64,000 nucleotides of DNA from an uncultured Clostridia bacterium. GTDB lineage: Bacteria > Bacillota > Clostridia > Oscillospirales > CAG-272. How positions within the stretch are numbered: position 1 is the stretch's first letter; each line of letters starts with the position of its first letter. Under the pieces are notes generated by a model. That model was given only the letters and a program-made list of their open reading frames with translations, was not told the DNA's origin and searched no databases. The position numbers were made by a program, and so were the translations under genes. Location: the NCBI GenBank assembly GCA_937894775.1, contig CALAXC010000044.1, positions 4,874 to 68,873 of the forward strand, in the 5' to 3' direction. Shown here piece after piece: positions 34,675 through 44,368 of this stretch.

Positions 34675-35685
34675 TTAAATCACCATAAACGATACTAAAA
34701 TTTTAAGCATAGAAAAAATCGAAATTGCTGTATAAATAATAACGGTCACTGCAAAAAATCGCTTTATCTTTTCTTTAGATGAAAGTTCAAGAGTCATTTC
34801 CTCAACGTCCATTCCACGCTCACCCACAACACCGAAGCTTCCGTCTTTTTGTGGATCGTGTTCTTTTGATTTATGCAAAAGCAATAGCAATATCGAAACA
34901 GCACCTACTGCAACTACAAGAAGATCCAAAACATATATCAACCAAGTAGCTTTCGTAAATACAGGAAGATATTCTTCCAACACAGTTATAAAGTTATTGC
35001 AGAAATGCAATATCATACATACCCATATAGAACGTGTCTTTACATATACATAGCCTATAATTACACCCATCAAGGTAGTATAGAGTATCTGCATTGGATT
35101 TTGATGCATCATTCCAAACAAAAATGCACTTGCAAAAATTGCTGTACTCTTTCCAAAAGGAAGAAGATCAGTAAGAATAGCGCCTCTGAAAAGATACTCC
35201 TCGCAAATTGCGGGAACTATTGCGGTAGAAAGGATCTCTATCAAAAAAAGCACGACAAGCTCAGACATTTTTCTTCCTGCAAGATCAGATACCGATGATG
35301 GCATCAAATTGGAAGAAATTCTTGGAAAGAGCGATGTAAAAAATGAATTGTTCAAATACGAAACAGAAAAATTAACAGCTATAACCGCAAGAACTATAAA
35401 CACTGTCCATTTATTAAACTTAAAAGACGTATATATCGATCTTGAATTTGGCAACTCTCTACAGCTTCTTCTTAAAAAGAATGCCGCCACCGAAAAAGAA
35501 AGAAAATAACAAATTGCCGAAAGTAATCCAAAAATAATCTCGGAAGAAAAATCAGATATTACTTTTGAAAAAGCAAGTTCCACTATTGCGACAAAAAATG
35601 CACTCAAAGTAAAAGATGCATAAAATATCAACATCCAGAACCCTATTTTAGAACAGGTTTTAGAATAATAATCCACATTATTCAT
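34675..35685 (-). CDS. CPBP-family intramembrane metalloprotease (second copy)
   Basis: 336 aa, about eight hydrophobic segments. Motifs CEEYLFRGAILTDL, FGMMHQNPMQI and LHFCNNF match the CPBP site (Glu-Glu-Arg, His, His/Asn). A cytosolic tail precedes a last hydrophobic helix. AAAGGAGG lies before the ATG. It shares the family with the gene at 25.2 kb but with little similarity outside the motifs. Probably co-transcribed with tadA. Confidence 0.87.
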   Translation of the reverse strand: MNNVDYYSKTCSKIGFWMLIFYASFTLSAFFVAIVELAFSKVISDFSSEIIFGLLSAICYFLSFSVAAFFLRRSCRELPNSRSIYTSFKFNKWTVFIVLAVIAVNFSVSYLNNSFFTSLFPRISSNLMPSSVSDLAGRKMSELVVLFLIEILSTAIVPAICEEYLFRGAILTDLLPFGKSTAIFASAFLFGMMHQNPMQILYTTLMGVIIGYVYVKTRSIWVCMILHFCNNFITVLEEYLPVFTKATWLIYVLDLLVVAVGAVSILLLLLHKSKEHDPQKDGSFGVVGERGMDVEEMTLELSSKEKIKRFFAVTVIIYTAISIFSMLKILVSFMVI

Positions 35686-35712
35686 TTTCTTCCTCCTTTA
35701 TTTTTTCGATGA

Positions 35713-36054
35713 TCACTTTCTATAATAAACATAGTAAGCAATAACCGTTCTTTCACAGCTATTTTCCTTATCATATCCCGTAAGAACCACACCGTCCTTC
35801 GATAGCAATTCCCATATCTGCAGATCATCTATTTCCGCACGAAATATGACCTTTGCAGATGCAAAAAGTATAAGTTCTCCGTCACGGATGTTAAATCCGC
35901 CCGTTCTTCCGATAACCACATCAACGTCATTTTGCTTTTCAGTAACATATTTTATATGTTTTCCAGCTATCATTTCTGCCATATCCCAGCGGTTTCTTTT
36001 ACTGTTGGGATCCTTGCTTTTGGTTATCTTTTTAAAAAAATCTGATATTCCCAT
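35713..36054 (-). CDS. Conserved small protein of unknown function
   Basis: 113 aa, soluble. Basic N-terminus MGISDFFKKITKSKDPNSKR, then a predicted mostly beta domain (HIKYVTEKQNDVDVVIGRTGGFNIRDGELILFASAKVIFRAEID). I do not recognise it. It begins 2 bp after the GH13 amylase stop and ends 27 bp before the CPBP gene, so it is probably translated with the glycogen cluster; a role there is only guilt by association. Confidence 0.75.
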   Translation of the reverse strand: MGISDFFKKITKSKDPNSKRNRWDMAEMIAGKHIKYVTEKQNDVDVVIGRTGGFNIRDGELILFASAKVIFRAEIDDLQIWELLSKDGVVLTGYDKENSCERTVIAYYVYYRK

Positions 36055-36056
36055 TT

Positions 36057-37964
36057 TTATATCCTTTTAAGAATAACAGCGCTACAAGGAACTATCTCGC
36101 CGTTAAATTCTTTTCCGCTGATAAGATCTTTCCACTTGCCAGAAAGTTTAAAAGTCGCCTTTTCCTTTGCAGAGGCATTTGCCAGTATGTAAAGGCGTTC
36201 TCGTTTGTATGAACGCTTAAATATCAACGTAGACTCTTCAGCGCTCACAAGCGAAAATTCTCCCTCTGCAAAAATATCTCTGTACTCTTCCCTGATTTTT
36301 CCAAGTGTAGAATAGAGCTCTACCAATGTTTTATTTTCTCTTCCCCACGGATACGGCATACGGCAAAAAGGATCTCTGTATCCTTCAAGTCCTGCCTCAT
36401 CTCCATAATAAACCGAAGGCACTCCGTAAACGGTATACTGTATAACCGTGGCAAGCGCCATTTTTTTTATTGCGGCACGCTTTTGGGAATTTGAAAGTCG
36501 CTTTACAGCAAGAACCGAGCCACACTCGTCAGAGGTATTATCATCGCCTTTTCCAAAAACAGTAAGCGCTCGTTCGGTATCGTGCGTTCCGAGAATATTC
36601 ATCAATGAATCACAGACCGTCTTAGGATAAGTTGAATATATAGAAAGAAGAACATCTCCCAAAAAAGCCGCATTACCGTCAAGAACAAAGCGCATTATCC
36701 CCTTTCTCAAAGGATAATTCATTACGCTATCAAGCTGTGCTCCGCGAAGATATTTTCTACGTTTTCCGTACGCTATCTTTTCGGTAGCATTTTCCCATAC
36801 TTCGCCTATAATGATAGCTTCTCCATTACTTGTATCCTTTACAGTTTTACAAAATTCATCTAAGAAATTATCTGAAAGCTCATCGGCAACGTCAAGTCGC
36901 CATCCCGAAACTCCCTGCTTTATATATTCTGCGCCAACACCGTTTTCTGCGGTAAAATATTGGCGGCAACTGTCATTCTCATGGTTAAGTCTAGGCAAAA
37001 TCTCTATACCCCACCAAGAATCATAGCTATCTCTATTGCCCTTAAACAAATACCAATCCTTATAAGGCGAAGCATCATCGGTATAAGCGCCTTTTCCGCC
37101 ATATTCTCCATAACGGTCAAAATACAAGCTGTTATCTCCTGTATGATTGAACACACCGTCAAGAATTATTCTAATATCAAGCTCAGCAGCCTTTTTTATA
37201 AGTTCATCGAATGCCTTTTTACCGCCAAACATCGCATCGATCTCAAGGTAATTACCCGTATCGTATTTATGGTTTGAATATGCCTTGAATATAGGATTCA
37301 AATATATAACGCCTACTCCAAGCGACTTAAGATATCCGAGCTTTTCTATAACTCCCCAAAGATTTCCGCCAAAAAACATATTATTCTTTACGGCTTCTCC
37401 TTGATGGTCTACATACTGCGGAATACCGTTTTCCCAGTCATCGTTAATTATTACATCATCGCGTGTTCCGACCTCCCCGCTACCGCGACAAAATCTATCA
37501 ACGAATATCTGATACATAACTCTGCCATGAAACCATTTTGGCGTTTCAAAGCCCTGCTGATAAACCAACATTAAAAATCTTTTTTCGGAATAACTCTGTA
37601 ATTTAAACGTAACATTATTCTCTGTTGATGTAAAAAGTGTATCCGCCCCACGCAAAAAAAGAATTTCATAGTAAAAAAGTCCGTCATTCTCTTCACCGCA
37701 AAGCTCTCTTGTATCAAGAGTCAGCTTATATACATCCGTTATCATATCGGTTGTGACAAAAGAAAACGGAATGTCAGTATCTGCCTCGCCGTCACGGCAT
37801 ATCCTCATAACAACAGCCGAAGCACCAAGTTTTCTTGGTGCTTCGACGGTAAATTCAGGACATTCTCCAAAGGCAAAGCATCCCCTTGCGGTTACGTCCG
37901 CTCCGTCTATTGTTTTTATAATTGATGGAAGGCAATCTGCCCAAAAGGAATTTTTTATTAGCAT
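36057..37964 (-). CDS. GH13 alpha-amylase/neopullulanase-type glucosidase
   Basis: 635 aa. An N-terminal beta domain (about 1-140) is followed by the TIM barrel, with all four GH13 regions intact: DGVFNHTG, GWRLDVADEL (nucleophile Asp), IIGEVWE (acid/base Glu) and LGTHDTER (stabilising Asp). The C-terminal beta domain ends at SAVILKRI. The layout fits cyclomaltodextrinase or neopullulanase. With no signal peptide it acts in the cytosol, probably on maltodextrins released by GlgP. 35 bp after glgP. This active GH13 contrasts with the eroded GlgB at 44.4 kb. Confidence 0.92.
   Translation of the reverse strand: MLIKNSFWADCLPSIIKTIDGADVTARGCFAFGECPEFTVEAPRKLGASAVVMRICRDGEADTDIPFSFVTTDMITDVYKLTLDTRELCGEENDGLFYYEILFLRGADTLFTSTENNVTFKLQSYSEKRFLMLVYQQGFETPKWFHGRVMYQIFVDRFCRGSGEVGTRDDVIINDDWENGIPQYVDHQGEAVKNNMFFGGNLWGVIEKLGYLKSLGVGVIYLNPIFKAYSNHKYDTGNYLEIDAMFGGKKAFDELIKKAAELDIRIILDGVFNHTGDNSLYFDRYGEYGGKGAYTDDASPYKDWYLFKGNRDSYDSWWGIEILPRLNHENDSCRQYFTAENGVGAEYIKQGVSGWRLDVADELSDNFLDEFCKTVKDTSNGEAIIIGEVWENATEKIAYGKRRKYLRGAQLDSVMNYPLRKGIMRFVLDGNAAFLGDVLLSIYSTYPKTVCDSLMNILGTHDTERALTVFGKGDDNTSDECGSVLAVKRLSNSQKRAAIKKMALATVIQYTVYGVPSVYYGDEAGLEGYRDPFCRMPYPWGRENKTLVELYSTLGKIREEYRDIFAEGEFSLVSAEESTLIFKRSYKRERLYILANASAKEKATFKLSGKWKDLISGKEFNGEIVPCSAVILKRI
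37818..37845. other. Perfect 12-bp hairpin inside the GH13 coding sequence
   Basis: CGAAGCACCAAG, TTTT, CTTGGTGCTTCG, in the N-terminal part of the gene, about 40 codons after the start. There is no U-run on either side, so it is not an ordinary terminator. It encodes the residues EAPRKLGAS. Confidence 0.8.
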
Positions 37965-37999
37965 TTGGTTTTCCTAACTTTATTTCAAATTATCATTAA

Positions 38000-40423
38000 T
38001 TACTTATTAAGCTTCTTTATATTCCAGATATTAGCCGCGTACTCATCAATTGAACGGTCAGCAGCAAAGAAGCCTGATGCAGCGATATTCAAAAGGGACA
38101 TACGGTTCCACTTTTCCTTATCCACGTAATCTGCAACAGCTCTCATATGAGTCATTCTGTAAGACTCGAAATCTGCAAGGCAAAGGAAGGGATCTGCGAT
38201 ACCTGGACCGGTTGTAAGATAGTTGGCTATATCCGCAAATGATTCGCCCGCGAATCCTACTGTAAGAGCATTGATGATACGCTGAATTTTAACATTAGTA
38301 ATATAGAACTCCTGAGCATTATATCCGCGCAACCAAAGATCTTCAACCTCAGCACTTGTAAGACCGAAGATATACATATTATCCTTACCAACCTCAGCAA
38401 GCATTTCTACGTTTGCGCCGTCAAGAGTACCTATGGTCATAGCTCCGTTCATCATAAGCTTCATACAACCTGTACCGCTTGCCTCTTTACCTGCCATAGA
38501 AATCTGTTCGCTTATTTCAGCTGCGGGAATAAGTGCTTCTGCAAGGCTCACGTTATAATCCTCAAGGAATACAACTGCAAGCTTTTCTCTTGCAACAGGA
38601 TCGTTTGCAATATGCTTACCCAAGCAATAAATAAGATTGATAATTCTCTTTGCGTGATAGTATCCCGATGCCGCCTTTGCTCCGAAGAGAAATGTTATAG
38701 GCTGGAAGTCTGCATTAGGATTATCCTTAATATCGAGATAAAGTCCTATAATATTCAGCACATTAAGAAGCTGACGCTTATACTCGTGCAAACGCTTTAT
38801 CTGAACGTCAAATATAGAGTGTGTGTCTATGAGCTTGCCCGTCTTTTTGTAAAGCATATTTGAGAAATTGATCTTATTATTGTGTTTGATAGCTCTTACA
38901 CGTGAAAGAACAGCATCATCCTCTGCATACTTAGCAAAATTATTAAGCTCTATCGGGTTATGACGGTATCCCGTACCGATAGTTTCATCAAGCAAGCCTG
39001 CAAGCTCGGGGTTCGAATAGCAGAGCCAACGACGGTGTGCAATACCGTTCGTTACGTTACAAAAACGCTCAGGATACATAGCATAGAAATCATGGAAGAT
39101 AGATTTAACAAGAATATCAGAGTGAAGCTTCGACACACCGTTTATAGAATGACATCCTATAACACAGAGATTAGCCATACGCACCTGACCGTATCCTATT
39201 ACACTCATCTTAGAAATTTTATTCCAATTACCCGGGAATACATTCCAAGCCTCACGACAGAAACGCTCGTTGATTTCTTTAATAATATTATAAATTCTGG
39301 GCAACTTAAGACGGAAAAGATCCTCGTTCCATGTTTCAAGAGCCTCAGGCATTACCGTATGGTTAGTGTAAGAACATACTTCAGTAACAATCTTCCAAGC
39401 AACATCCCAGTCCATAAAGTATTCATCAACAAGGATTCTCATAAGCTCGGGAATACAAAGCGCAGGGTGAGTATCATTGATATGAATAGCAACCTTTTCG
39501 GCAAGATTATCTATTCTGCCATAAACTGCCATATGATCTCGAATTATACTCTGGCAAGATGCAGATACCATAAAGTACTGCTGAGAAAGTCGCAAAAGCT
39601 TACCTTCGATATGATTATCGGAAGGATAAAGAACCTTTGAAATAGTTTCGGCATTAGTGCTCTCCTCTACCGCTCTTGCATACTGTCCCTGAGTAAAGAG
39701 ACTCATATTAAAATTCTTTATATCTCTTGCTTTCCACAAACGAAGCTGGCTGACAGCAGAACTATCACCGCCCGAAACCATCATATCATAAGCAACTGCC
39801 TCGATACATTCAGCATCTTCATAAATGACCTCCATATGTCCGTCGCGCCACTCCTCACGAACACGGCCACCCATTCTTACCTGGTAAATACGGTCTGTTC
39901 TCGGAACGAGCCATACTTCTCCACCGGGAAGCCAGATATCAGGAAGCTCTACCTGCATACCGTCAACGATCATCTGCTTAAAGAAGCCGTATTCATAGCA
40001 AATAGAAAATCCTGTTGCGGGATAATCAAGAGATGCAAGTGAATCCATAAAGCAAGCAGCAAGTCTTCCAAGTCCGCCGTTACCGAGTCCTGCATCGGGC
40101 TCGCAGGTATAAAGCTCGTCGAGCTCTATGCCGTATTCCTTAAGAACAGCCTTGTATTCGTTATCAAGACCGAGATTACAAAGATTTGTCTTAAGCGAAC
40201 GACCCATCAAAAATTCCATACACATATAGTATACGCGCTTTGCTCCTGCAGCGTTTACTGCGTGCTTGAAATCGTTTCTTTTCGATGAAAGCATATCTCT
40301 TACTGTCATAGACACAGCCTTATACATCTGATCTCTTGATGCCTCATCGGGAGTACAGCCAAAGTATCTTGAAAGCTTTATTTCAATATTTTCTTTAACC
40401 TGTGCTTTTGTTAATTTTTCCAT
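38000..40423 (-). CDS. glgP: Glycogen phosphorylase
   Basis: Releases glucose-1-phosphate from glycogen ends; GT35, PLP-dependent. 807 aa. PLP-lysine segment EASGTGCMKLMMNGAMTIGTLDGANVEM (Lys in GTGCMK), with Cys where many homologues have Asn. Also GNGGLGRLAACFMDSLASLDYPATGFSI at about 113-140 and IHINDTHPAL. A GAAAGGGA site precedes the ATG. Last of the glgC-D-A-P series. Confidence 0.97.
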   Translation of the reverse strand: MEKLTKAQVKENIEIKLSRYFGCTPDEASRDQMYKAVSMTVRDMLSSKRNDFKHAVNAAGAKRVYYMCMEFLMGRSLKTNLCNLGLDNEYKAVLKEYGIELDELYTCEPDAGLGNGGLGRLAACFMDSLASLDYPATGFSICYEYGFFKQMIVDGMQVELPDIWLPGGEVWLVPRTDRIYQVRMGGRVREEWRDGHMEVIYEDAECIEAVAYDMMVSGGDSSAVSQLRLWKARDIKNFNMSLFTQGQYARAVEESTNAETISKVLYPSDNHIEGKLLRLSQQYFMVSASCQSIIRDHMAVYGRIDNLAEKVAIHINDTHPALCIPELMRILVDEYFMDWDVAWKIVTEVCSYTNHTVMPEALETWNEDLFRLKLPRIYNIIKEINERFCREAWNVFPGNWNKISKMSVIGYGQVRMANLCVIGCHSINGVSKLHSDILVKSIFHDFYAMYPERFCNVTNGIAHRRWLCYSNPELAGLLDETIGTGYRHNPIELNNFAKYAEDDAVLSRVRAIKHNNKINFSNMLYKKTGKLIDTHSIFDVQIKRLHEYKRQLLNVLNIIGLYLDIKDNPNADFQPITFLFGAKAASGYYHAKRIINLIYCLGKHIANDPVAREKLAVVFLEDYNVSLAEALIPAAEISEQISMAGKEASGTGCMKLMMNGAMTIGTLDGANVEMLAEVGKDNMYIFGLTSAEVEDLWLRGYNAQEFYITNVKIQRIINALTVGFAGESFADIANYLTTGPGIADPFLCLADFESYRMTHMRAVADYVDKEKWNRMSLLNIAASGFFAADRSIDEYAANIWNIKKLNK

Positions 40424-40489
40424 TGGTAATGTCCCTTTCTACTTAGACCCGATCCAATATCAGACAGAGCCTTTTTACAAATTCATTTA

Positions 40490-41941
40490 TTATTTATTTT
40501 TCCACAACGGAGCATACATTTCCAAATATTTTTCCGCTGAATTTTTCCAAGAAAAATCGATATTCATTATTTTTCTTACAAATCGATCCCTCATATCTAT
40601 ATTGCGCCAAAGCTCAATAGCCGCACAAGAGCGTTCCTCAAGCTCATACGGGCTGTAATTTGCAAAAGTAAATCCGTTTCCGCAAAGCTCACCGTTATTG
40701 TTCCAATATGGCTTTATAGAATCATAAAGTCCGCCTGTTTCTCTTACTACAGGTATTGCTCCGTATCTTGAAGCTATCATCTGAGAAAGACCGCAAGGCT
40801 CGCTCTTCGACGGCATCAAGAAGATATCACTTGCCGCATATATACGTTTTGAAAGATCTCGATCATAGGTTATAAGTGCTCTTACCTTGTGTGGGTAAGC
40901 ACTCTCAAGTCCCTTGAAGAATCCCTCATACTGAGATTCTCCCTTGCCGAGCAAAACAAGCTGAACGTCGTTTTTTCCGACAAGATTATAGATCATTTGC
41001 GATATGATATCAAATCCTTTATGCGAAGCAAGTCGGGATATTATAGATATCATCGGCACGTCGGTCCTTTCGGGAAGTCCGAGTTCTTTCTGCAAAGCAA
41101 GTTTGTTCTGATACTTAAGCTCAAGCTTATCAGCATTATAATTTACCGCTATCGCCGAATCCTTTTCGGGATCGTAATAGGTATAATCTATACCGTTAAG
41201 AATACCCAAAAGCTTATACCGTGACTCTCTTAAAATTCTGTCCAAGCCGTGCGCATACTCGGGAGAACATATCTCATCGGCATAACGCGGACTTACTGTT
41301 GTAACGATATCGGCAGAAGCGATAGCCCCCTTCATAAGATTGATACAACCGTCATATTCAACTATATTTCTGGCACTTGTACCAAGCTCAAACACATCAC
41401 CGAGTATTGAAAAATCATACTGTCCCTGATATTCTATATTGTGTATCGTATAGACAAGCTTTATATCGTGATATCCCGCTATCTGACGGTATTTTTGATT
41501 TATATAAATAAGTGTCAGTGCACTCGACCAATCGTGCGCGTGTACTATATCGGGATAAAATCCTACAAGCTGTGGTAAAGTCGCCGCTACTTTTGAGAAA
41601 TACGCAAAGCGCTCAGCTTCGTCAAGATATCCGTAAAGAGCTCCCCTGTTAAAGTAGTATTCATTATCTACGAAATAGTAAGTAACTCCGTCCTTTACAA
41701 GACTATATACAGCACAGTAAAGAATTCTCCAAGCAAGCGATATCTCACCCTCGTACTCCTTGGTCATTTGTTTTCTCCACTCGGAAGATACAGCCCCGTA
41801 TAAAGGCATAACCACTCTTACGTCGACCTTTCCGCCCGATGCTTGTGTTATTGCCGTCGGTAAAGAACCGAGCACGTCACCAAGTCCGCCCGTTGCCGCA
41901 AACGGCATTACCTCTGCTCCAACAAAGAGTATTTTTTTCAT
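40490..41941 (-). CDS. glgA: Glycogen synthase (ADP-glucose)
   Basis: GT5 enzyme that adds glucose from ADP-glucose. 483 aa. ADP-glucose-binding ATGGLGDVLGSLP near residue 17 and the C-terminal SKSEPCGLSQMIASRYGAIPVVRETGGL carry the retaining GT-B residues. The ATG at 41941 has AAAGGAG 7 bases upstream; a TTG two codons earlier is not needed. 15 bp after glgD. Confidence 0.97.
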   Translation of the reverse strand: MKKILFVGAEVMPFAATGGLGDVLGSLPTAITQASGGKVDVRVVMPLYGAVSSEWRKQMTKEYEGEISLAWRILYCAVYSLVKDGVTYYFVDNEYYFNRGALYGYLDEAERFAYFSKVAATLPQLVGFYPDIVHAHDWSSALTLIYINQKYRQIAGYHDIKLVYTIHNIEYQGQYDFSILGDVFELGTSARNIVEYDGCINLMKGAIASADIVTTVSPRYADEICSPEYAHGLDRILRESRYKLLGILNGIDYTYYDPEKDSAIAVNYNADKLELKYQNKLALQKELGLPERTDVPMISIISRLASHKGFDIISQMIYNLVGKNDVQLVLLGKGESQYEGFFKGLESAYPHKVRALITYDRDLSKRIYAASDIFLMPSKSEPCGLSQMIASRYGAIPVVRETGGLYDSIKPYWNNNGELCGNGFTFANYSPYELEERSCAAIELWRNIDMRDRFVRKIMNIDFSWKNSAEKYLEMYAPLWKNK

Positions 41942-41956
41942 AAGCAATCTCCTTTA

Positions 41957-43090
41957 TCAGATCATACTTCCCTTTGAAAGGAAGAACGGCATACTTTCGT
42001 GTCCCGAAAGATTTCTGCCATCTCTTATGACTACGTTTTTATCGGTTATTACACAGTTAAGTGTAGTATCTGCACCAACATAAGTGTCCTGAAGCAAAAT
42101 CGCATTTTTAACAACTGTTCCGCGACTTACGTGAACTCCTCTGAATATTATTGAATTTTCAACAACCCCCTCTATGCAGCATCCATCTGCTACAAGAGAA
42201 TTCTTAACTGAAGAACCATTTTGATAAACTGTAGGCGATGAATTACGAAGCTTTGTATATACCATTCTTTCCGAAGAATTAAAAAGTTCGTTTCTTACGT
42301 TTTCATCAAGCAGTTTCATTGATGCCTTGTAATAACTTACAAGTGAGCTGATCTGCAAGAATATACCGTCAAAATGATATGCATTTATTCTTGCGTGCTC
42401 AAGTCTGTTAGCAAGAGCCTCGAGATAGAATCTTGTATATCCGTGAGCAGCAGCATCATTTATAATATCAAGAAGGAAGGTTCTCTTAACAACGATTATG
42501 TTAGTGCTCACATCACATTCGGTCATATTATTAGTACAACCCGAAAGGTCTGTTATTCTTCCGTTTATATCACAAGTTACGACAGTTCCATCTTCAGAAG
42601 GAGGAATATCGCCCTGCTTTACCGTTCTTGTTATTATTGTCATATCAGCATCATTCTTCTCGTGAGTTCTTATAACATCTCTTAAATTAACGTTACAGAT
42701 ACTGTCACAGTCAGAAAGAACTATATGATCCTCGTTACACTTTGCTATAAAGTGTGTAACTCCCATAAGCGCTTCAAGTCTTGTTGTATAGAGTCTTCCA
42801 CCGTTTGCGCTGTTGTATGCAGCAATATACGGAGGAAGTATTCTTATTCCTCCCGAACGCCTTGCAAGATCCCAGTCCTTACCTGTACCGATATGGTCCA
42901 TAAGCGACTGATAATTATTGTGTGCGATAACGCCTATCTTTGTGACTCCGGAATTTACCATCTGTGAAAGCGGAAAGTCTATAAGACGATAACGGCATCC
43001 AAAAGGAATAGATGCTATTGTACGGACACTTGTAAGCTCCGGTACCGAAGAGTTATGAATATTAGAAAAGATCAATCCTGCTACTGCCAT
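41957..43090 (-). CDS. glgD: GlgD, glucose-1-phosphate adenylyltransferase-like subunit
   Basis: 377 aa paralogue of GlgC. It lacks the GGxGxRL nucleotide loop (it starts AVAGLIFSNIHNSSVPELTSVR) but keeps RYRLIDFPLSQMVNSG and the C-terminal left-handed beta-helix. In Geobacillus GlgD is inactive alone and raises GlgC activity in a complex; the same is inferred here. AAAGGAGGAGG precedes the ATG. 4 bp separate it from glgC. Confidence 0.94.
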   Translation of the reverse strand: MAVAGLIFSNIHNSSVPELTSVRTIASIPFGCRYRLIDFPLSQMVNSGVTKIGVIAHNNYQSLMDHIGTGKDWDLARRSGGIRILPPYIAAYNSANGGRLYTTRLEALMGVTHFIAKCNEDHIVLSDCDSICNVNLRDVIRTHEKNDADMTIITRTVKQGDIPPSEDGTVVTCDINGRITDLSGCTNNMTECDVSTNIIVVKRTFLLDIINDAAAHGYTRFYLEALANRLEHARINAYHFDGIFLQISSLVSYYKASMKLLDENVRNELFNSSERMVYTKLRNSSPTVYQNGSSVKNSLVADGCCIEGVVENSIIFRGVHVSRGTVVKNAILLQDTYVGADTTLNCVITDKNVVIRDGRNLSGHESMPFFLSKGSMI

Positions 43091-43094
43091 TTTC

Positions 43095-44300
43095 TTATAC
43101 CTCCTCCTTTATGTCTTTTTCGCTATATATCATTTTCGCATCTGCTATCTGAGTACCTACAGGGATGTCTATTTTTGTTCCTACGACTGTGATGCCGCCT
43201 GCTTCACTCTTCGGCTTTCCAACCGATGCACTTGCACCCACCCTTACATCAGAATCAACAATAGAATAATAAATTTTTGCATTTTCTCCAATAATAACGT
43301 CATCAAAAATAACCGAATCCTCAACAACAGCTCCCTGCATAACCTTTACACCTGTTCCGAGTACCGAATTTCTTACAGTTCCATATATCTCACAGCCTTC
43401 GGTTATGCTGCTGTTATCAACGATTGCATTTGCACCTACGTACTGCGGAGCGCTTGCCGCATGTCTTGAATAGATCCTCCAAGACTCATCCGAAAGATTC
43501 AAAACCGGCTGATTGCCCAAAAGATCCATATTTGCTTCCCAAAGTGAATCGATAGTTCCAACATCCTTCCAATATCCGCTGAAAGAATAAGCATAAAGAC
43601 GTTCACCGTTTGCAAGCATTGCGGGGATAATATTCTTTCCAAAATCGTTAGAGCTTTCGGGATCCTCCGCATCTTTTATAAGATAATTTGCAAGGCATTC
43701 CTTAGAGAAGATATATATTCCCATTGACGCTTTTGTACTGTCGGGATTTTTCGGCTTTTCCGCAAATTTATATATTCTTCCTTCATCATCAACACTCATA
43801 ATACCGAAGCGGCTTGCTTCTTCTATCGAAACGTCGATAACGGCTATCGTACAATCCGCACCCTTTTCTTTATGAGCCTTGAGCATTTTATCGTAATCCA
43901 TTTTATAGATGTGGTCACCCGAAAGGATAAGAACATAATCGGGATCGTAATTATATATAAACTGTAAATTCTGATATATCGCATTTGCAGTTCCTTTATA
44001 CCAGTCAGCTCCATTTTTTCCCTGATAAGGCGGAAGTATCTTTACACCTCCCTGCGCTCTGTCAAGGTCCCAAGGTAATCCGTTTCCTATATAATCATTA
44101 AGGACCAACGGTTGATACTGCGTGAGCACACCAACAGTATCCACTCCTGAATTTATACAATTTGAAAGGGGAAAATCAATAATTCTGTATTTTCCGCCAA
44201 AGGAAACCGCGGGCTTTGCGGTCTTCTCGGTAAGCGCATAAAGGCGGCTTCCCTGTCCTCCCGCAAGTAACATTGCTACACATTCTTTTTTCTTAAACAT
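43095..44300 (-). CDS. glgC: Glucose-1-phosphate adenylyltransferase
   Basis: Makes ADP-glucose, the committed step of glycogen synthesis. 401 aa. LLAGGQGSRLYALTEKTAKPAVSFGGKYRIIDFPLSNC carries the nucleotide loop and activator-site residues. YKGTANAIYQN, LILSGDHIYKMDY and FAEKP follow, then a beta-helix C-terminus. The ATG at 44300 has GGAGG 5 bases upstream; an upstream ATG 24 bases away has none. Confidence 0.97.
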   Translation of the reverse strand: MFKKKECVAMLLAGGQGSRLYALTEKTAKPAVSFGGKYRIIDFPLSNCINSGVDTVGVLTQYQPLVLNDYIGNGLPWDLDRAQGGVKILPPYQGKNGADWYKGTANAIYQNLQFIYNYDPDYVLILSGDHIYKMDYDKMLKAHKEKGADCTIAVIDVSIEEASRFGIMSVDDEGRIYKFAEKPKNPDSTKASMGIYIFSKECLANYLIKDAEDPESSNDFGKNIIPAMLANGERLYAYSFSGYWKDVGTIDSLWEANMDLLGNQPVLNLSDESWRIYSRHAASAPQYVGANAIVDNSSITEGCEIYGTVRNSVLGTGVKVMQGAVVEDSVIFDDVIIGENAKIYYSIVDSDVRVGASASVGKPKSEAGGITVVGTKIDIPVGTQIADAKMIYSEKDIKEEV

Positions 44301-44368
44301 AGTATCCTCCGTTAAGTTAAACATAGTCTCGTCTATGTTTTTATTTTTATAGTATTGATATTGAACGC

